Positions 30,621 to 39,415 of a DNA stretch of 64,000 bases are shown piece by piece. The notes below the pieces were generated by a model. That model was not told the origin of the DNA, searched no databases, and saw only the letters and a list, made by a program, of their open reading frames with translations. Numbering within the stretch: position 1 is the first letter of the stretch; every line of letters begins with the position of its first letter. A program made the translations under genes and the position numbers. This DNA comes from Opitutia bacterium (GTDB lineage: Bacteria; Verrucomicrobiota; Verrucomicrobiia; Opitutales; Opitutaceae): the NCBI GenBank assembly GCA_016217545.1, contig JACRHT010000002.1:372001-436000 (forward strand), written 5' to 3'.

Positions 30621-32315
30621 GTGACCAAACACACCACCTCCGAAGAACAGCAGTTCCTCGACGACCTCGACAAGAAGCTCTGGAACGCCGCCGACCGCCT
30701 CCGCTCCAACCTCGACGCCGCCGTCTACAAGCACGCCGTCCTCGGTCTCATCTTCCTCAAATACGTCTCCGACGCCTTCGATCTCCGCCGCGAGGAACTC
30801 GAAGCCTCCTTCCGCGACCCGAAGAGCGACTACTTTCTCGACCGGGCCGATTACAAGACCGACGCCGCCTACGCCAAGGCCATCCATGACGAACTGGAGG
30901 ACCGCGACTACTTCACCGAGAAAAACGTCTTCTGGGTTCCGCCCCTCGCCCGCTGGAAAACCATCCGCGAAAACGCCGCTCTCGCGCCCGACACCGAGAT
31001 CGAGATCCGCAACGGCAAGACCGAGAAATACACCTTCCGCTCCGCCGCCCGCCTGATCGACGACGCCCTCGAAGCCGTCGAAAAAGAAAACCCCCGCCTC
31101 AAGGGCGTCATCGAGAAAAACCGCTACATGCAGCTCCAGATCGAGCCCGCCAAGCTCGTCGGCCTCATCAGCGAAGTCGTCTCTTCCATCCCCTTCCGCC
31201 ACGCCAGCCTCAACGCCAAGGACATCCTCGGCCACGTCTACGAATACTTCCTCGGCCAGTTCGCCTTGGCCGAGGGCAAGAAGGGCGGCCAATACTACAC
31301 CCCGAAAAGCATCGTCTCCGTCATCGTCGCGATGCTCGAGCCCTACTCCGGCAAGGTTTACGACCCCGCCATGGGCTCCGGCGGCTTCTTCGTGCAGAGC
31401 GAGGCCTTCATCGAGGCCCACGGCGGCCGGCTCGGCGCGATCTCCGTTTACGGCCAGGAGAGCAACCCCACCACCTGGCGCCTCGCCGCGATGAACATGG
31501 CGATCCGCGGCATCGACTTCAATTTCGGCAAACAACCCGCCGACACCTTCCTCAACGACCAGCACCCCGACCTCCGCGCCGACTACGTGATGGCCAACCC
31601 GCCCTTCAACATCAGCGAATGGTGGGACGGCCGGCTGGAAGGCGACCCGCGCTGGGCTTACGGCACGCCGCCGAAGAGCAACGCCAACTTCGCCTGGGTG
31701 CAGCACATGCTCCACCACCTCGCCCCGCACGGCTCCATGGCCCTGCTGCTCGCCAACGGCTCCATGTCGTCCAACACCAAGGGCGAAGGCGACATCCGCC
31801 GCGCGCTCGTCGAAGCCGACCTCGTCGAGTGCATGCTCGCCCTCCCCGGCCAGCTCTTCACCAACACCCAAATCCCCGCCTGCGTCTGGTTCCTCACCAA
31901 GAACAAAAAAGGTAGGGCGAACCGTCCCGGTGAGCCGAAGACCCGGGACCGCTCCGGCCAGATCCTCTTCATCGACGCCCGCCAGCTCGGCTACATGAAG
32001 GACCGCGTCCTCCGCGACTTCACCCCCGCCGACCTCGAAAAGATCAGCGGCACCTTCCGCGCCTGGAAACGCGGTAAGGATTACGCCGACGTCAAAGGCT
32101 TCTGCAAATCCGCCACCCTCGCCGAGATCGCCGCCCACGGCCACGTGCTCACCCCCGGCCGCTACGTCGGCGCCGAGGACATCGCGGACGACGGCGAACC
32201 CTTCGACGAAAAGATGCAGAAGCTCGTCACCGAGCTAAACGCCCAATTCGCCGAGTCGGCGAAACTGGAGCAGGCCATCAAAGCGAATTTGGAGGGACTC
32301 GGGTATGGCCGCTGA
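30621..32315 (+). CDS. hsdM: Type I restriction-modification DNA methyltransferase subunit
   Basis: 564 residues starting with GTG. An N-terminal helical HsdM_N domain is followed by the N6-adenine methylase core: SAM motif 'DPAMGSGGFF' and catalytic 'NPPFNIS'. It methylates adenine in the site chosen by HsdS and forms the M2S and R2M2S complexes. Between the catalytic core and 'ILFIDARQLG' sits an unusually long loop (GRANRPGEPKTRDR). The DNA encoding this loop, 31911-31952, matches the GGTAGGGCG intergenic repeat family. It overlaps hsdS by 11 bp. The cognate hsdR lies about 8.5 kb further downstream. Confidence 0.96.
   Translation: MTKHTTSEEQQFLDDLDKKLWNAADRLRSNLDAAVYKHAVLGLIFLKYVSDAFDLRREELEASFRDPKSDYFLDRADYKTDAAYAKAIHDELEDRDYFTEKNVFWVPPLARWKTIRENAALAPDTEIEIRNGKTEKYTFRSAARLIDDALEAVEKENPRLKGVIEKNRYMQLQIEPAKLVGLISEVVSSIPFRHASLNAKDILGHVYEYFLGQFALAEGKKGGQYYTPKSIVSVIVAMLEPYSGKVYDPAMGSGGFFVQSEAFIEAHGGRLGAISVYGQESNPTTWRLAAMNMAIRGIDFNFGKQPADTFLNDQHPDLRADYVMANPPFNISEWWDGRLEGDPRWAYGTPPKSNANFAWVQHMLHHLAPHGSMALLLANGSMSSNTKGEGDIRRALVEADLVECMLALPGQLFTNTQIPACVWFLTKNKKGRANRPGEPKTRDRSGQILFIDARQLGYMKDRVLRDFTPADLEKISGTFRAWKRGKDYADVKGFCKSATLAEIAAHGHVLTPGRYVGAEDIADDGEPFDEKMQKLVTELNAQFAESAKLEQAIKANLEGLGYGR
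31911..31952. repeat. GGTAGGGCGA-type repeat half-copy inside hsdM, in frame
   Basis: The sequence starts GGTAGGGCGAACCGTCCCGG and contains the inverted pair GTCCCGG/CCCGGGAC. It is a relative of the intergenic palindrome at 1279-1333 (GGTAGGGCGAATCC... TGAGCCG). It lengthens the HsdM polypeptide without breaking the frame. Confidence 0.6.
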
Positions 32316-33570
32316 GTCAGTAGCTTGGGACTCAGTTCCTCTCGAGACTCTTGCCGAGGAAACATCTCCTATCACCTACGGCGTCGTAAAGCCGGGTGAC
32401 GAGGGAGAGGTGCCTTTCGTTCGGGGAGGCGATATTGCCGGTGGCCGTGTATTGATTGAGCAGCTCAGAACCATCACAGCCGAAGTGTCGCAGCAGTATC
32501 GCCGAACGTTACTCCGAGGTGGGGAATTGCTGGTATCGTTGGTCGGCAATCCGGGGCAGGTTGCAATTGCTCCCGCATCTCTCGCTGGGGCCAACATCGC
32601 CAGGCAGGTCGGTTTGGTGCGACTCAGACGTGGGGTAGATTCTGGATTCGTTAGTTACTTTCTTCAGTCACCCAAAGGACAAGAAGCGCTGGGGGCACAG
32701 TCTTTGGGCTCCGTCCAACAAGTCATCAACTTGAGGGACCTCAAAACTGTTAAGGTCCCGCTTCCGCCCCTCCCCGAACAAAAAGCCATCGCGCGAATCC
32801 TCGGGACGCTGGACGACAAGATCGAGTTGAACCGGCGGATGAACGCGACGCTGGAGGCGATGGCGCGGGCGCTGTTCCAGAGCTGGTTCGTGGATTTCGA
32901 CCCCGTCCACGCCAAAGCCGCCGGCCGCCAACCCTCCGACATGGCCGAGAAAACCGCCGCCCTCTTCCCCGCTACCTTCCAAGACTCCGAACTCGGAAAA
33001 ATTCCGGACGGGTGGCGTGTCGGCTCTATTTACGAGGCGGCCGACGTCATCTACGGCGCCCCGTTTTCCTCAAAGCAGTTCAACGAAGACGGGGACGGAA
33101 AGCCGCTGATCCGTATTCGTGACTTGGCCGACGAAAGCCCCGGAGTTTGCACGCCTGAAGTTCACCCCAAAGGCCATATGGTCCAGCCCGGCGATGTGGT
33201 TGTCGGCATGGACGGTGAATTCCGCGCCTATCTTTGGGGCGGAGTGCCAGCATGGTTGAACCAGCGAGTGTGCGTCTTCGCCCCCAAGCCCGCTTATTCC
33301 GCCGCATTCGTCCGCAACAGCATCATTGCTCCACTTGCCCACGTTGAGGCGACGGAGACGGCAACGACCGTCATTCACCTCGGAAAAAACGACATCGACC
33401 GATTCAAGGTGATCATTCCGTCGCCGGAAATTCACGCCGCCTTCGCCAAGCTCTGCCAACCTTGGTATGACCGGATCGTCGCGAACAAACAACAAACCCG
33501 CACCCTCGCCACCCTGCGCGACACGCTGCTGCCGAAGCTGCTGAGCGGGGAAGTCGAGGTGGCGAACTAG
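32305..33570 (+). CDS. hsdS: Type I restriction-modification specificity subunit
   Basis: 421 residues with two target-recognition domains (about 5-145 and 225-365). They are separated and followed by the conserved helical repeats 'LPPLPEQKAIARILGTLDDK' and 'LATLRDTLLPKLLSGE'. Each domain reads one half of a bipartite DNA site and the helices set the spacer. Base composition shows the domain structure: both recognition domains are AT-richer (about 32310-32760 and 33000-33450) than the very GC-rich conserved parts. That is expected when recognition domains are swapped by recombination. The start ATG at 32305 lies inside the end of hsdM. Confidence 0.95.
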   Translation: MAAESVAWDSVPLETLAEETSPITYGVVKPGDEGEVPFVRGGDIAGGRVLIEQLRTITAEVSQQYRRTLLRGGELLVSLVGNPGQVAIAPASLAGANIARQVGLVRLRRGVDSGFVSYFLQSPKGQEALGAQSLGSVQQVINLRDLKTVKVPLPPLPEQKAIARILGTLDDKIELNRRMNATLEAMARALFQSWFVDFDPVHAKAAGRQPSDMAEKTAALFPATFQDSELGKIPDGWRVGSIYEAADVIYGAPFSSKQFNEDGDGKPLIRIRDLADESPGVCTPEVHPKGHMVQPGDVVVGMDGEFRAYLWGGVPAWLNQRVCVFAPKPAYSAAFVRNSIIAPLAHVEATETATTVIHLGKNDIDRFKVIIPSPEIHAAFAKLCQPWYDRIVANKQQTRTLATLRDTLLPKLLSGEVEVAN

Positions 33571-33604
33571 CATTTTCTCACGGGCCAAACTCAGAACCTC
33601 AACC

Positions 33605-34963
33605 ATGCCCACTACGCTCGCGTGCAACGCTCATCAACGCCCCATCGGCCAAGGTGGCTTTTATTCCGCCACCCTCCAGATCAGGAATCGCGATGTCTAT
33701 ACCTTCGTCTACGATTGCGGCTCGCTCACCGATGCAACCCGGCTGTCCGATGAGATCGCAGAATTCAGCCGTGAGCTCCGGCATCGTCCGCTCGATTTAC
33801 TGGTGCTTTCGCATCTCGATGCCGATCATGTGAACGGCGTCGACGAGCTGTTGCGGACCACGCACGGCGTCAAAGATGTATTCTTGCCCTACCTTTCACC
33901 GCTGGAAAGGGCAATCTACGTTGCCCGCTACCCGAACCAGCCTGAAAGCTACTACAATCTGTTGGCCGATCCCGTCGCGACTCTCCGGGGACTAGGGGCC
34001 GAGAACGTTTACCTCGTGGGAGAGAGCAACGGGGATGGCGATGGAGATCAATTCGGACAAAATGATCCCGGGCCGGATTTTCTGAAGCGCCTTAACGATC
34101 TCCCGGCACTCAAGCTCGAGACTGACCGGTTGGTCGCCGAAAAGCGGATCGATGCGGCTCATGCTGCTGAATCCGGACAAGCGGCACCGGCCCCCGCCAA
34201 GGGAATATCCGACGCAGGCGCCATGACGATCTCAGGATTATGGCGGCTCAGGATGTTTCAAAAGCAGGGCTTGCGCGCGGCCATTGAGAAAGTGGTTGCT
34301 GCCGGCAACTATGGTGTGGTTCCAGCGACCGGCGAATCGAACGACGAGCGCCGCTGCCGTGAGTTTCTAGGGGAGATCGAAGCCGCCCTCGGTGGTCAAC
34401 CTGTCACCAATCAGAGCATCCTGCAGACATTGCGCACAGAAAAGGGGCGGAAAGCCCTGCGAACCGCCTATCAAAAGGTGTCATCCGTCCATAACGAGGT
34501 GAGCCTATGCCTTTGGCACGGGCCAGCGTTCACTGCATCCCCCTCAAGGGTCTTTCATGCGCACGCCAGTGGCGCCACGGCCATGGCGACCATCCTCGGT
34601 GCTTGCTGGCGGCGTTGTCACTCGTGGTTCCACCGCGAGGGCGAGGTCGGGTGCCTACTCACCGGGGATATTGCGCTCAAAGGGGTCACGCTGACGAAAT
34701 TCAAGAAACACTATGCGTGGGAACTCCCGAGCACTTGGTTGCTACAAATTCCGCATCATGGGTCGCGTTACAACGTCGAGCTCGACGGCGACCTATTTGA
34801 CGACGGGCACCGACTAGGCTTCACGAGTGCGGGGCTGCGCAACAGCTACCTGCACCCGCATCTCGACGTCATCGAGTGTCTGCACTATGGATTCGATTTC
34901 GACGTGCTTTGGAGCCACGAACGCCGCGGGGTCGGTTTTTTTATCGAAGTTACGTTCTCATAA
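33605..34963 (+). CDS. Metallo-beta-lactamase-fold protein within the RM cluster
   Basis: 452 residues. Residues 68-78 read LSHLDADHVNG, the HxHxDH-like metal motif (here H-x-D-x-D-H) of ComEC/Rec2-type and RNase-like MBL enzymes. Later metal-binding positions are visible in 'LLTGDIALKG' and 'IPHHGSRYN', so a di-metal hydrolase is likely. A roughly 150-residue helical insertion (about 150-300) separates the two halves. No membrane segment is present. The substrate is unknown, and nucleic acid or nucleotide is plausible from context. It starts 34 bp after hsdS and ends 35 bp before the EVE gene, so it is part of the same operon. GC content is lower than the surroundings. Confidence 0.8.
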   Translation: MPTTLACNAHQRPIGQGGFYSATLQIRNRDVYTFVYDCGSLTDATRLSDEIAEFSRELRHRPLDLLVLSHLDADHVNGVDELLRTTHGVKDVFLPYLSPLERAIYVARYPNQPESYYNLLADPVATLRGLGAENVYLVGESNGDGDGDQFGQNDPGPDFLKRLNDLPALKLETDRLVAEKRIDAAHAAESGQAAPAPAKGISDAGAMTISGLWRLRMFQKQGLRAAIEKVVAAGNYGVVPATGESNDERRCREFLGEIEAALGGQPVTNQSILQTLRTEKGRKALRTAYQKVSSVHNEVSLCLWHGPAFTASPSRVFHAHASGATAMATILGACWRRCHSWFHREGEVGCLLTGDIALKGVTLTKFKKHYAWELPSTWLLQIPHHGSRYNVELDGDLFDDGHRLGFTSAGLRNSYLHPHLDVIECLHYGFDFDVLWSHERRGVGFFIEVTFS

Positions 34964-34998
34964 ATATCTCAGCTTCCATCTATAAAGGCAGTAAACCC

Positions 34999-35415
34999 AT
35001 GAGCACCTGGCTCTACCAACTGAACGCCCAAGATTGGTCGCCCGAGACTTTCCGCTACGAAATCTGGGAAGGAGTGCGCTGGCATTGGGGCTACGGCACC
35101 AAACGTGGCGGCGACGGCGAGAACCCAAAGACCGGTGACACGGTTGTCTTCTTCTACGCGCGCACCGGCGGCAACGACCCGGGCATCTACGGTTGGGCCG
35201 TGCTCGACCGCTGCGAACCTGACGACCACCGCCTCTATTTCGTGCCGGCTGCTCCCACCAATTACCTGAAGATGACGCCCTGGTGGGACAAGGACGCGGA
35301 GAGCCTCACCGACCGGATCCGCGGCTCGGTGAAGCAAGGCACGCTCTGGCGGGTCGATGTCGACGATACGACGTCCCTCCGGGCCGGAGTCCGCCGGTGG
35401 TTGGCGGGAAAATAA
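34999..35415 (+). CDS. EVE-domain protein
   Basis: 138 residues forming a single PUA-like EVE domain: 'WLYQLNAQDWSPETFRYEIW', then 'KTGDTVVFFYARTGGN' and 'GIYGWAVLDRC'. EVE domains bind modified bases in DNA or RNA and are often found beside or fused to modification-dependent restriction enzymes. Here the protein stands alone, 14 bp before darT. A role in recognising methylated or modified nucleic acid within this cluster is inference. The start is ATG at 34999; the open frame extends upstream into the MBL gene without similarity. Confidence 0.8.
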   Translation: MSTWLYQLNAQDWSPETFRYEIWEGVRWHWGYGTKRGGDGENPKTGDTVVFFYARTGGNDPGIYGWAVLDRCEPDDHRLYFVPAAPTNYLKMTPWWDKDAESLTDRIRGSVKQGTLWRVDVDDTTSLRAGVRRWLAGK

Positions 35416-35429
35416 ACAGCGGCAAACTC

Positions 35430-36014
35430 ATGGACGCGCGAGTCACCGAGTTTCACTGCATCATGCCGATGGCCAATGTGCCCTCGATCATGGAGCACGG
35501 CATCCTGTCCTACGACCGGGCGTCCAAGTTGAAACACCACTCGGTCGCCATGCAGCCGGTGCAGGATCGCCGCGACGTCAAGCGCGTGCCGGGCGGCCTC
35601 ATGCTGCACCATTACGCGAACCTCTACTTTCACGCCCGTAATCCAATGATGTTTGCCCGGCAGGAGCAGGCGTCCGATCTCTGCGTGCTTTGCGTGTCGC
35701 GGAGCATTGCCCAGCTCGACGGCGTGGTCTTCGCGGATCGCAATGCCTCCAGCGACTGGGTGCGTTTCCTGCATCCCTCTCAGGCGGACTTGCTGGACTT
35801 CGACGCCATTTATGCGGCGGACTGGCGCGACACGGACCGTTTTCGCTACTTCGAGAAAAAGTCGAAGAAATGCGCCGAGGTGCTCGTGCCTCGTCTCGTG
35901 GAGCCGCGCTTCATCGCCGGCGCCGCCGTGGTCGATCAGGCGGCCGAAACCAGGTTGCGTCAGCTCGGTTTCGCTCTTTCCGTCCGGATCGATCCGCATT
36001 TGTTTTTCCGCTAA
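35430..36014 (+). CDS. darT: DarT-family DNA ADP-ribosyltransferase toxin
   Basis: 194 residues, the usual DarT size. DarT uses NAD+ to ADP-ribosylate single-stranded DNA and blocks replication; DarTG acts in anti-phage defence. The N-terminal NAD-binding motif 'FHCIMPMANVPSIMEHGI' and the strand 'PGGLMLHHYANLYFHARNPM' are typical. The catalytic glutamate is E150 in 'KKCAEVLVPRLV'. I start at MDARVTEFHC (35430), 14 bp after the EVE stop. The partner darG follows 21 bp downstream. Confidence 0.93.
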   Translation: MDARVTEFHCIMPMANVPSIMEHGILSYDRASKLKHHSVAMQPVQDRRDVKRVPGGLMLHHYANLYFHARNPMMFARQEQASDLCVLCVSRSIAQLDGVVFADRNASSDWVRFLHPSQADLLDFDAIYAADWRDTDRFRYFEKKSKKCAEVLVPRLVEPRFIAGAAVVDQAAETRLRQLGFALSVRIDPHLFFR

Positions 36015-36035
36015 CCCGCTCGCACGCCGTTCCTC

Positions 36036-37148
36036 ATGTTCAAGGCTCTCATCGGAGATCTCTTCACCAGCAAAGCCCAGACGATCGTCAACACGGTCAA
36101 CACCGTCGGCGTGATGGGCAAAGGGGTCGCGTTGGAGTTCAAGAACCGCTTTCCCGCGATGTTCGAAGACTATGTCGCGCGCTGCGACCGCCAGCAGGTG
36201 AAGCTGGGCGAGCCGTATCTCTATCGCGATCTCGCCGGGGCGATGATCGTCAACTTTCCGACCAAAGAGCACTGGCGCGCCGCCTCCCGGCTGGCTGACA
36301 TCGAGCGCGGCCTCGATTACTTCGTCCAGCACTACGCGGAATGGGGCGTCGAGAGCATCGCCTTTCCACCGCTCGGCTGCGGCAACGGTGGACTCGACTG
36401 GTCGGACGTCGGACCGTTGATCTATGGCAAGCTTCACCGCCTGCCCATTTCCATCGAAGTTTACGCGCCCTATGGCACGCCGAAGGGCGAACTGACAGAC
36501 GAGTTTCTCGGTGGCCCGGCGCAGATGAGCCTCGAGGGACGCGGGCGCACGTTCGCCAAATTGAACCCCGAATGGGTCGTTCTCATGGAGGTGCTGCGCG
36601 AACTTTCGAGCCAACCTTACGCCCCGCCGGTCGGACGGGTGATCTTCCAGAAAATCTGTTATGTGCTGACCGAGATGGGTGTGAAGACCGGCTTCGAGTT
36701 CGGCAAGGGCAGCTATGGCCCATTCGCCGATAACGTAAAACTGGCGCTGCATGACTTCGCCAATCGCAACTGGCTCCAAGAGGAGCGCCTCGGCCAGATG
36801 CTCGCGCTGCGCGTCGGACCACAATACGAAAAGGATCGCGAGCGTTTCTCCGCGACTATCGCCGAGCATCGGAAGCGGATCGTCAAGACGGTCGACCTCT
36901 TCAGCCGCATCAAGAACACCGATCAGGCCGAGGAGCTGGTCACGGTTCTATACGCCAGCCGCGAGTTGAAAAGATCCTTGCCGCAACAAGAGGTCGCCGA
37001 GCAGGCGTTGCTGGAATACGTGCTCCACTGGAAGAAGGCGTGGCGGGAGCAGCCCAAACAGGAGGCGGTCGCGATGGCGATCCGCAGCCTGGTCATGCTG
37101 GGCTGGATGAAGCTGCAATTCAGCGAATCGCTGCCGGAGGCCGTGTAA
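36036..37148 (+). CDS. darG: DarG macrodomain antitoxin
   Basis: 370 residues. The macrodomain (about 1-150) has 'GDLFTSKAQTIVNTVNTVGV', 'MGKGVALEFKNRFP' and 'FPPLGCGNGGLDW'. It removes ADP-ribose from DNA modified by DarT. The C-terminal half (about 180-370) is the helical domain that in characterised DarG directly binds and inhibits DarT. Pair order (toxin first) and spacing match known DarTG operons. A 182-bp gap follows before the next gene, the longest within the cluster, so a secondary promoter could lie there. Confidence 0.93.
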   Translation: MFKALIGDLFTSKAQTIVNTVNTVGVMGKGVALEFKNRFPAMFEDYVARCDRQQVKLGEPYLYRDLAGAMIVNFPTKEHWRAASRLADIERGLDYFVQHYAEWGVESIAFPPLGCGNGGLDWSDVGPLIYGKLHRLPISIEVYAPYGTPKGELTDEFLGGPAQMSLEGRGRTFAKLNPEWVVLMEVLRELSSQPYAPPVGRVIFQKICYVLTEMGVKTGFEFGKGSYGPFADNVKLALHDFANRNWLQEERLGQMLALRVGPQYEKDRERFSATIAEHRKRIVKTVDLFSRIKNTDQAEELVTVLYASRELKRSLPQQEVAEQALLEYVLHWKKAWREQPKQEAVAMAIRSLVMLGWMKLQFSESLPEAV

Positions 37149-37330
37149 TCAGCCGCCGGCGATGCCACCGAAGACCAACTCGAACCGCAGCGCCTCGGCT
37201 GCTTCCGCCGTAACGGCGACGATCTTCGATCCCGGCTCGCGCCGGCGATTTCGTGCGGTCGCCGCATGAATCCTCCCCTTCAACTCCACTCACATTCACG
37301 GGCCGTGAATCCTTCGATCCGACGACGATC
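37149..37330. other. Gap inside the defence cluster, possible internal promoter
   Basis: This is the only spacer longer than 40 bp between hsdM and the end of the small genes behind hsdR. I see no clear hairpin terminator and no convincing -10/-35 pair. An open frame enters from 37253 but its first 26 codons have no protein-family character. Confidence 0.3.
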
Positions 37331-39415
37331 ATGTCCTATGTTCCCGCCCGTGCCCTCGAGCTTCTAAGAACCGGCGCCCAGCAACCGGCCGCCACCTTCC
37401 GCGACGGACAGGAGGAAGCCATCCGTCATGTCGTGGAAGGCCGCGGCCGGTTGCTCGTCGTGCAAAAGACCGGCTGGGGAAAGAGCTTCGTCTATTTCAT
37501 CGCGACCAAGCTGCTGCGCGAGCAGGGCCTCGGTCCGGCGATCTTGATTTCCCCGCTGCTGGCCCTGATGCGCAACCAAATCGCCGCCGCCGAGCGGATG
37601 GGCGTGCGCGCGGTGACCATCCATTCGGAGAACAGAGCCGAGTGGACGGACGCCGAGGCGCAGTTGGCGCGCGACGAGGTGGACATCCTCCTGATCTCGC
37701 CGGAGCGGCTGGCCAACGAGCATTTCCGCTCGGAGGTCCTCGCGTCGATCGCGGGCCGGGTCTCGCTGCTGGTGGTGGACGAGGCGCATTGCATCTCGGA
37801 TTGGGGCCACGATTTCCGGCCGCACTACCGGTTCATCGAACGCATCGTCCGCACGCTGCCGGCCAACCTGCGGGTGCTGGCGACGACCGCCACGGCGAAC
37901 GACCGCGTGTTGGCCGATCTCCAAGCGGTGCTCGGCCCCGGCCTTACGGTATCGCGCGGCGAACTCGGCCGCCCCTCGCTCCTCCTGCAGACGATCCGCA
38001 TTCCGAGCCAGGTGGGGCGCATGGCTTGGCTGGCCACGCATCTCCCCCGCCTCAACGGCAGCGGGATCGTCTACACCCTCACCGTGCGCGATGCCGTGCA
38101 AGTCGCCGGCTGGCTGCAATCCCGCGGCATCGCGGCCGAGGCCTACAGCGGCGAGACGGGCGACCGGCGCGTGGAACTGGAAAACGCCCTGCTGGGAAAC
38201 CGCGTCAAGGCGCTCGTGGCGACGACCGCCCTCGGCATGGGCTTCGACAAACCGGACCTCGCGTTCGTGATTCACTACCAAACCCCGGGGTCCGTGGTGG
38301 CGTATTACCAGCAAGTCGGCCGGGCCGGCCGGGCGCTCGCGGCGGCGCACGGCGTGCTCCTGAGCGGCGCCGAAGAGATCGGCATCACGGACTATTTCAT
38401 CGAAAGCGCGTTCCCGTCGCGCGAGGAAGTCGGCGCCGTGTTGCAGGCGTTGCGGGACGCGCCGACCGGATTGTCGATCAACGAAATCCTGCCGCGCCTC
38501 AACGTCAGTCGCGGTCGAGTCGAGAAGGCGCTGCAGCTGATGTCGCTGGAATCGCCGGCTCCGATTGCGAAGCAAGGCACCAAGTGGACGCTCACGGCGG
38601 CGAGCCTGACCGAGGCCTTTTGGGAAAGAGCGCGGCGGCTGACCGAACTCCGCCGCGAGGAGCAGCGGCAGATGCAGGACTACGTCGCGCTCACGGCCGG
38701 CCACATGGATTTTCTCATTCGGGCTTTGGATGGACAAAGCGGGAATCATCCGCCGCCCCGGCTCGCGCCGCTCCGGGCCACTTTCGACGAAGCCCTCGCG
38801 CGAGAAGCCACCGCGTTCCTGCGGCGGACGAGCTTGCCCTCGGCGCCGCGCAAGCAATGGCCCACGGGAGGGCTTCCGCACGTGGGAGTGGCGGGGCGGA
38901 TCGACGCCGCGCACCAAGCGCAGCCCGGGAAGGTGTTGTGCGTGTGGGGCGATGCCGGCTGGGGAGCGCTGGTCCGGCAAGGCAAGTCCCGCGACGGCCG
39001 ATTTGCGGATCAATTGGTGGAGGCCTGCGCCGCGATGGTGCGTTCGTGGGCCCCGCAGCCTCCGCCGGCTTGGGTGACGTGCATCCCGTCGCGCCGGCAT
39101 CCCGCATTGGTGCCGGATTTCACCCAGCGACTGGCGCGAGCGTTGAATCTCCCCTTCGCGGCGGTGTTGGAGAAGACCGACGATCGGCCGGCTCAGAAGG
39201 AAATGGCGAACAGCGCCCAACAAGCGCGCAACGTGGACGGCTCGCTGCGCGTGCGCGCGGAGGGAATTCCATCCGGGCCCGTGCTGCTGATCGACGACAT
39301 GGTGGATTCGAAATGGACTCTCACCGTCGCGGCGTATCTATTGACCACGCATGGCAGCGGGCCGGTTTATCCCTTGGCTTTGGCCTCCACTGCCAACGCC
39401 GACGCCGACGAATGA
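37331..39415 (+). CDS. RecQ-like helicase fused to ComF-like phosphoribosyltransferase
   Basis: 694 residues. The helicase part (about 1-360) has Walker A '[14 protein letters not shown]' near residue 44, DEAH box '[15 protein letters not shown]' near 148 and motif VI '[12 protein letters not shown]', all RecQ-like. The RecQ zinc-binding cysteines are absent, and a winged-helix segment follows (about 385-440). The C-terminal 150 residues are a type I phosphoribosyltransferase resembling ComF, with '[14 protein letters not shown]' and the PRPP loop '[13 protein letters not shown]' near 652. The stop overlaps the start of the DprA-like gene (ATGA). A PRTase toxin plus a DprA-like antitoxin is the composition of the ShosTA defence module; the fused helicase sets this one apart. 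The functional link is inference. Confidence 0.85.
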   Translation: MSYVPARALELLRTGAQQPAATFRDGQEEAIRHVVEGRGRLLVVQKTGWGKSFVYFIATKLLREQGLGPAILISPLLALMRNQIAAAERMGVRAVTIHSENRAEWTDAEAQLARDEVDILLISPERLANEHFRSEVLASIAGRVSLLVVDEAHCISDWGHDFRPHYRFIERIVRTLPANLRVLATTATANDRVLADLQAVLGPGLTVSRGELGRPSLLLQTIRIPSQVGRMAWLATHLPRLNGSGIVYTLTVRDAVQVAGWLQSRGIAAEAYSGETGDRRVELENALLGNRVKALVATTALGMGFDKPDLAFVIHYQTPGSVVAYYQQVGRAGRALAAAHGVLLSGAEEIGITDYFIESAFPSREEVGAVLQALRDAPTGLSINEILPRLNVSRGRVEKALQLMSLESPAPIAKQGTKWTLTAASLTEAFWERARRLTELRREEQRQMQDYVALTAGHMDFLIRALDGQSGNHPPPRLAPLRATFDEALAREATAFLRRTSLPSAPRKQWPTGGLPHVGVAGRIDAAHQAQPGKVLCVWGDAGWGALVRQGKSRDGRFADQLVEACAAMVRSWAPQPPPAWVTCIPSRRHPALVPDFTQRLARALNLPFAAVLEKTDDRPAQKEMANSAQQARNVDGSLRVRAEGIPSGPVLLIDDMVDSKWTLTVAAYLLTTHGSGPVYPLALASTANADADE

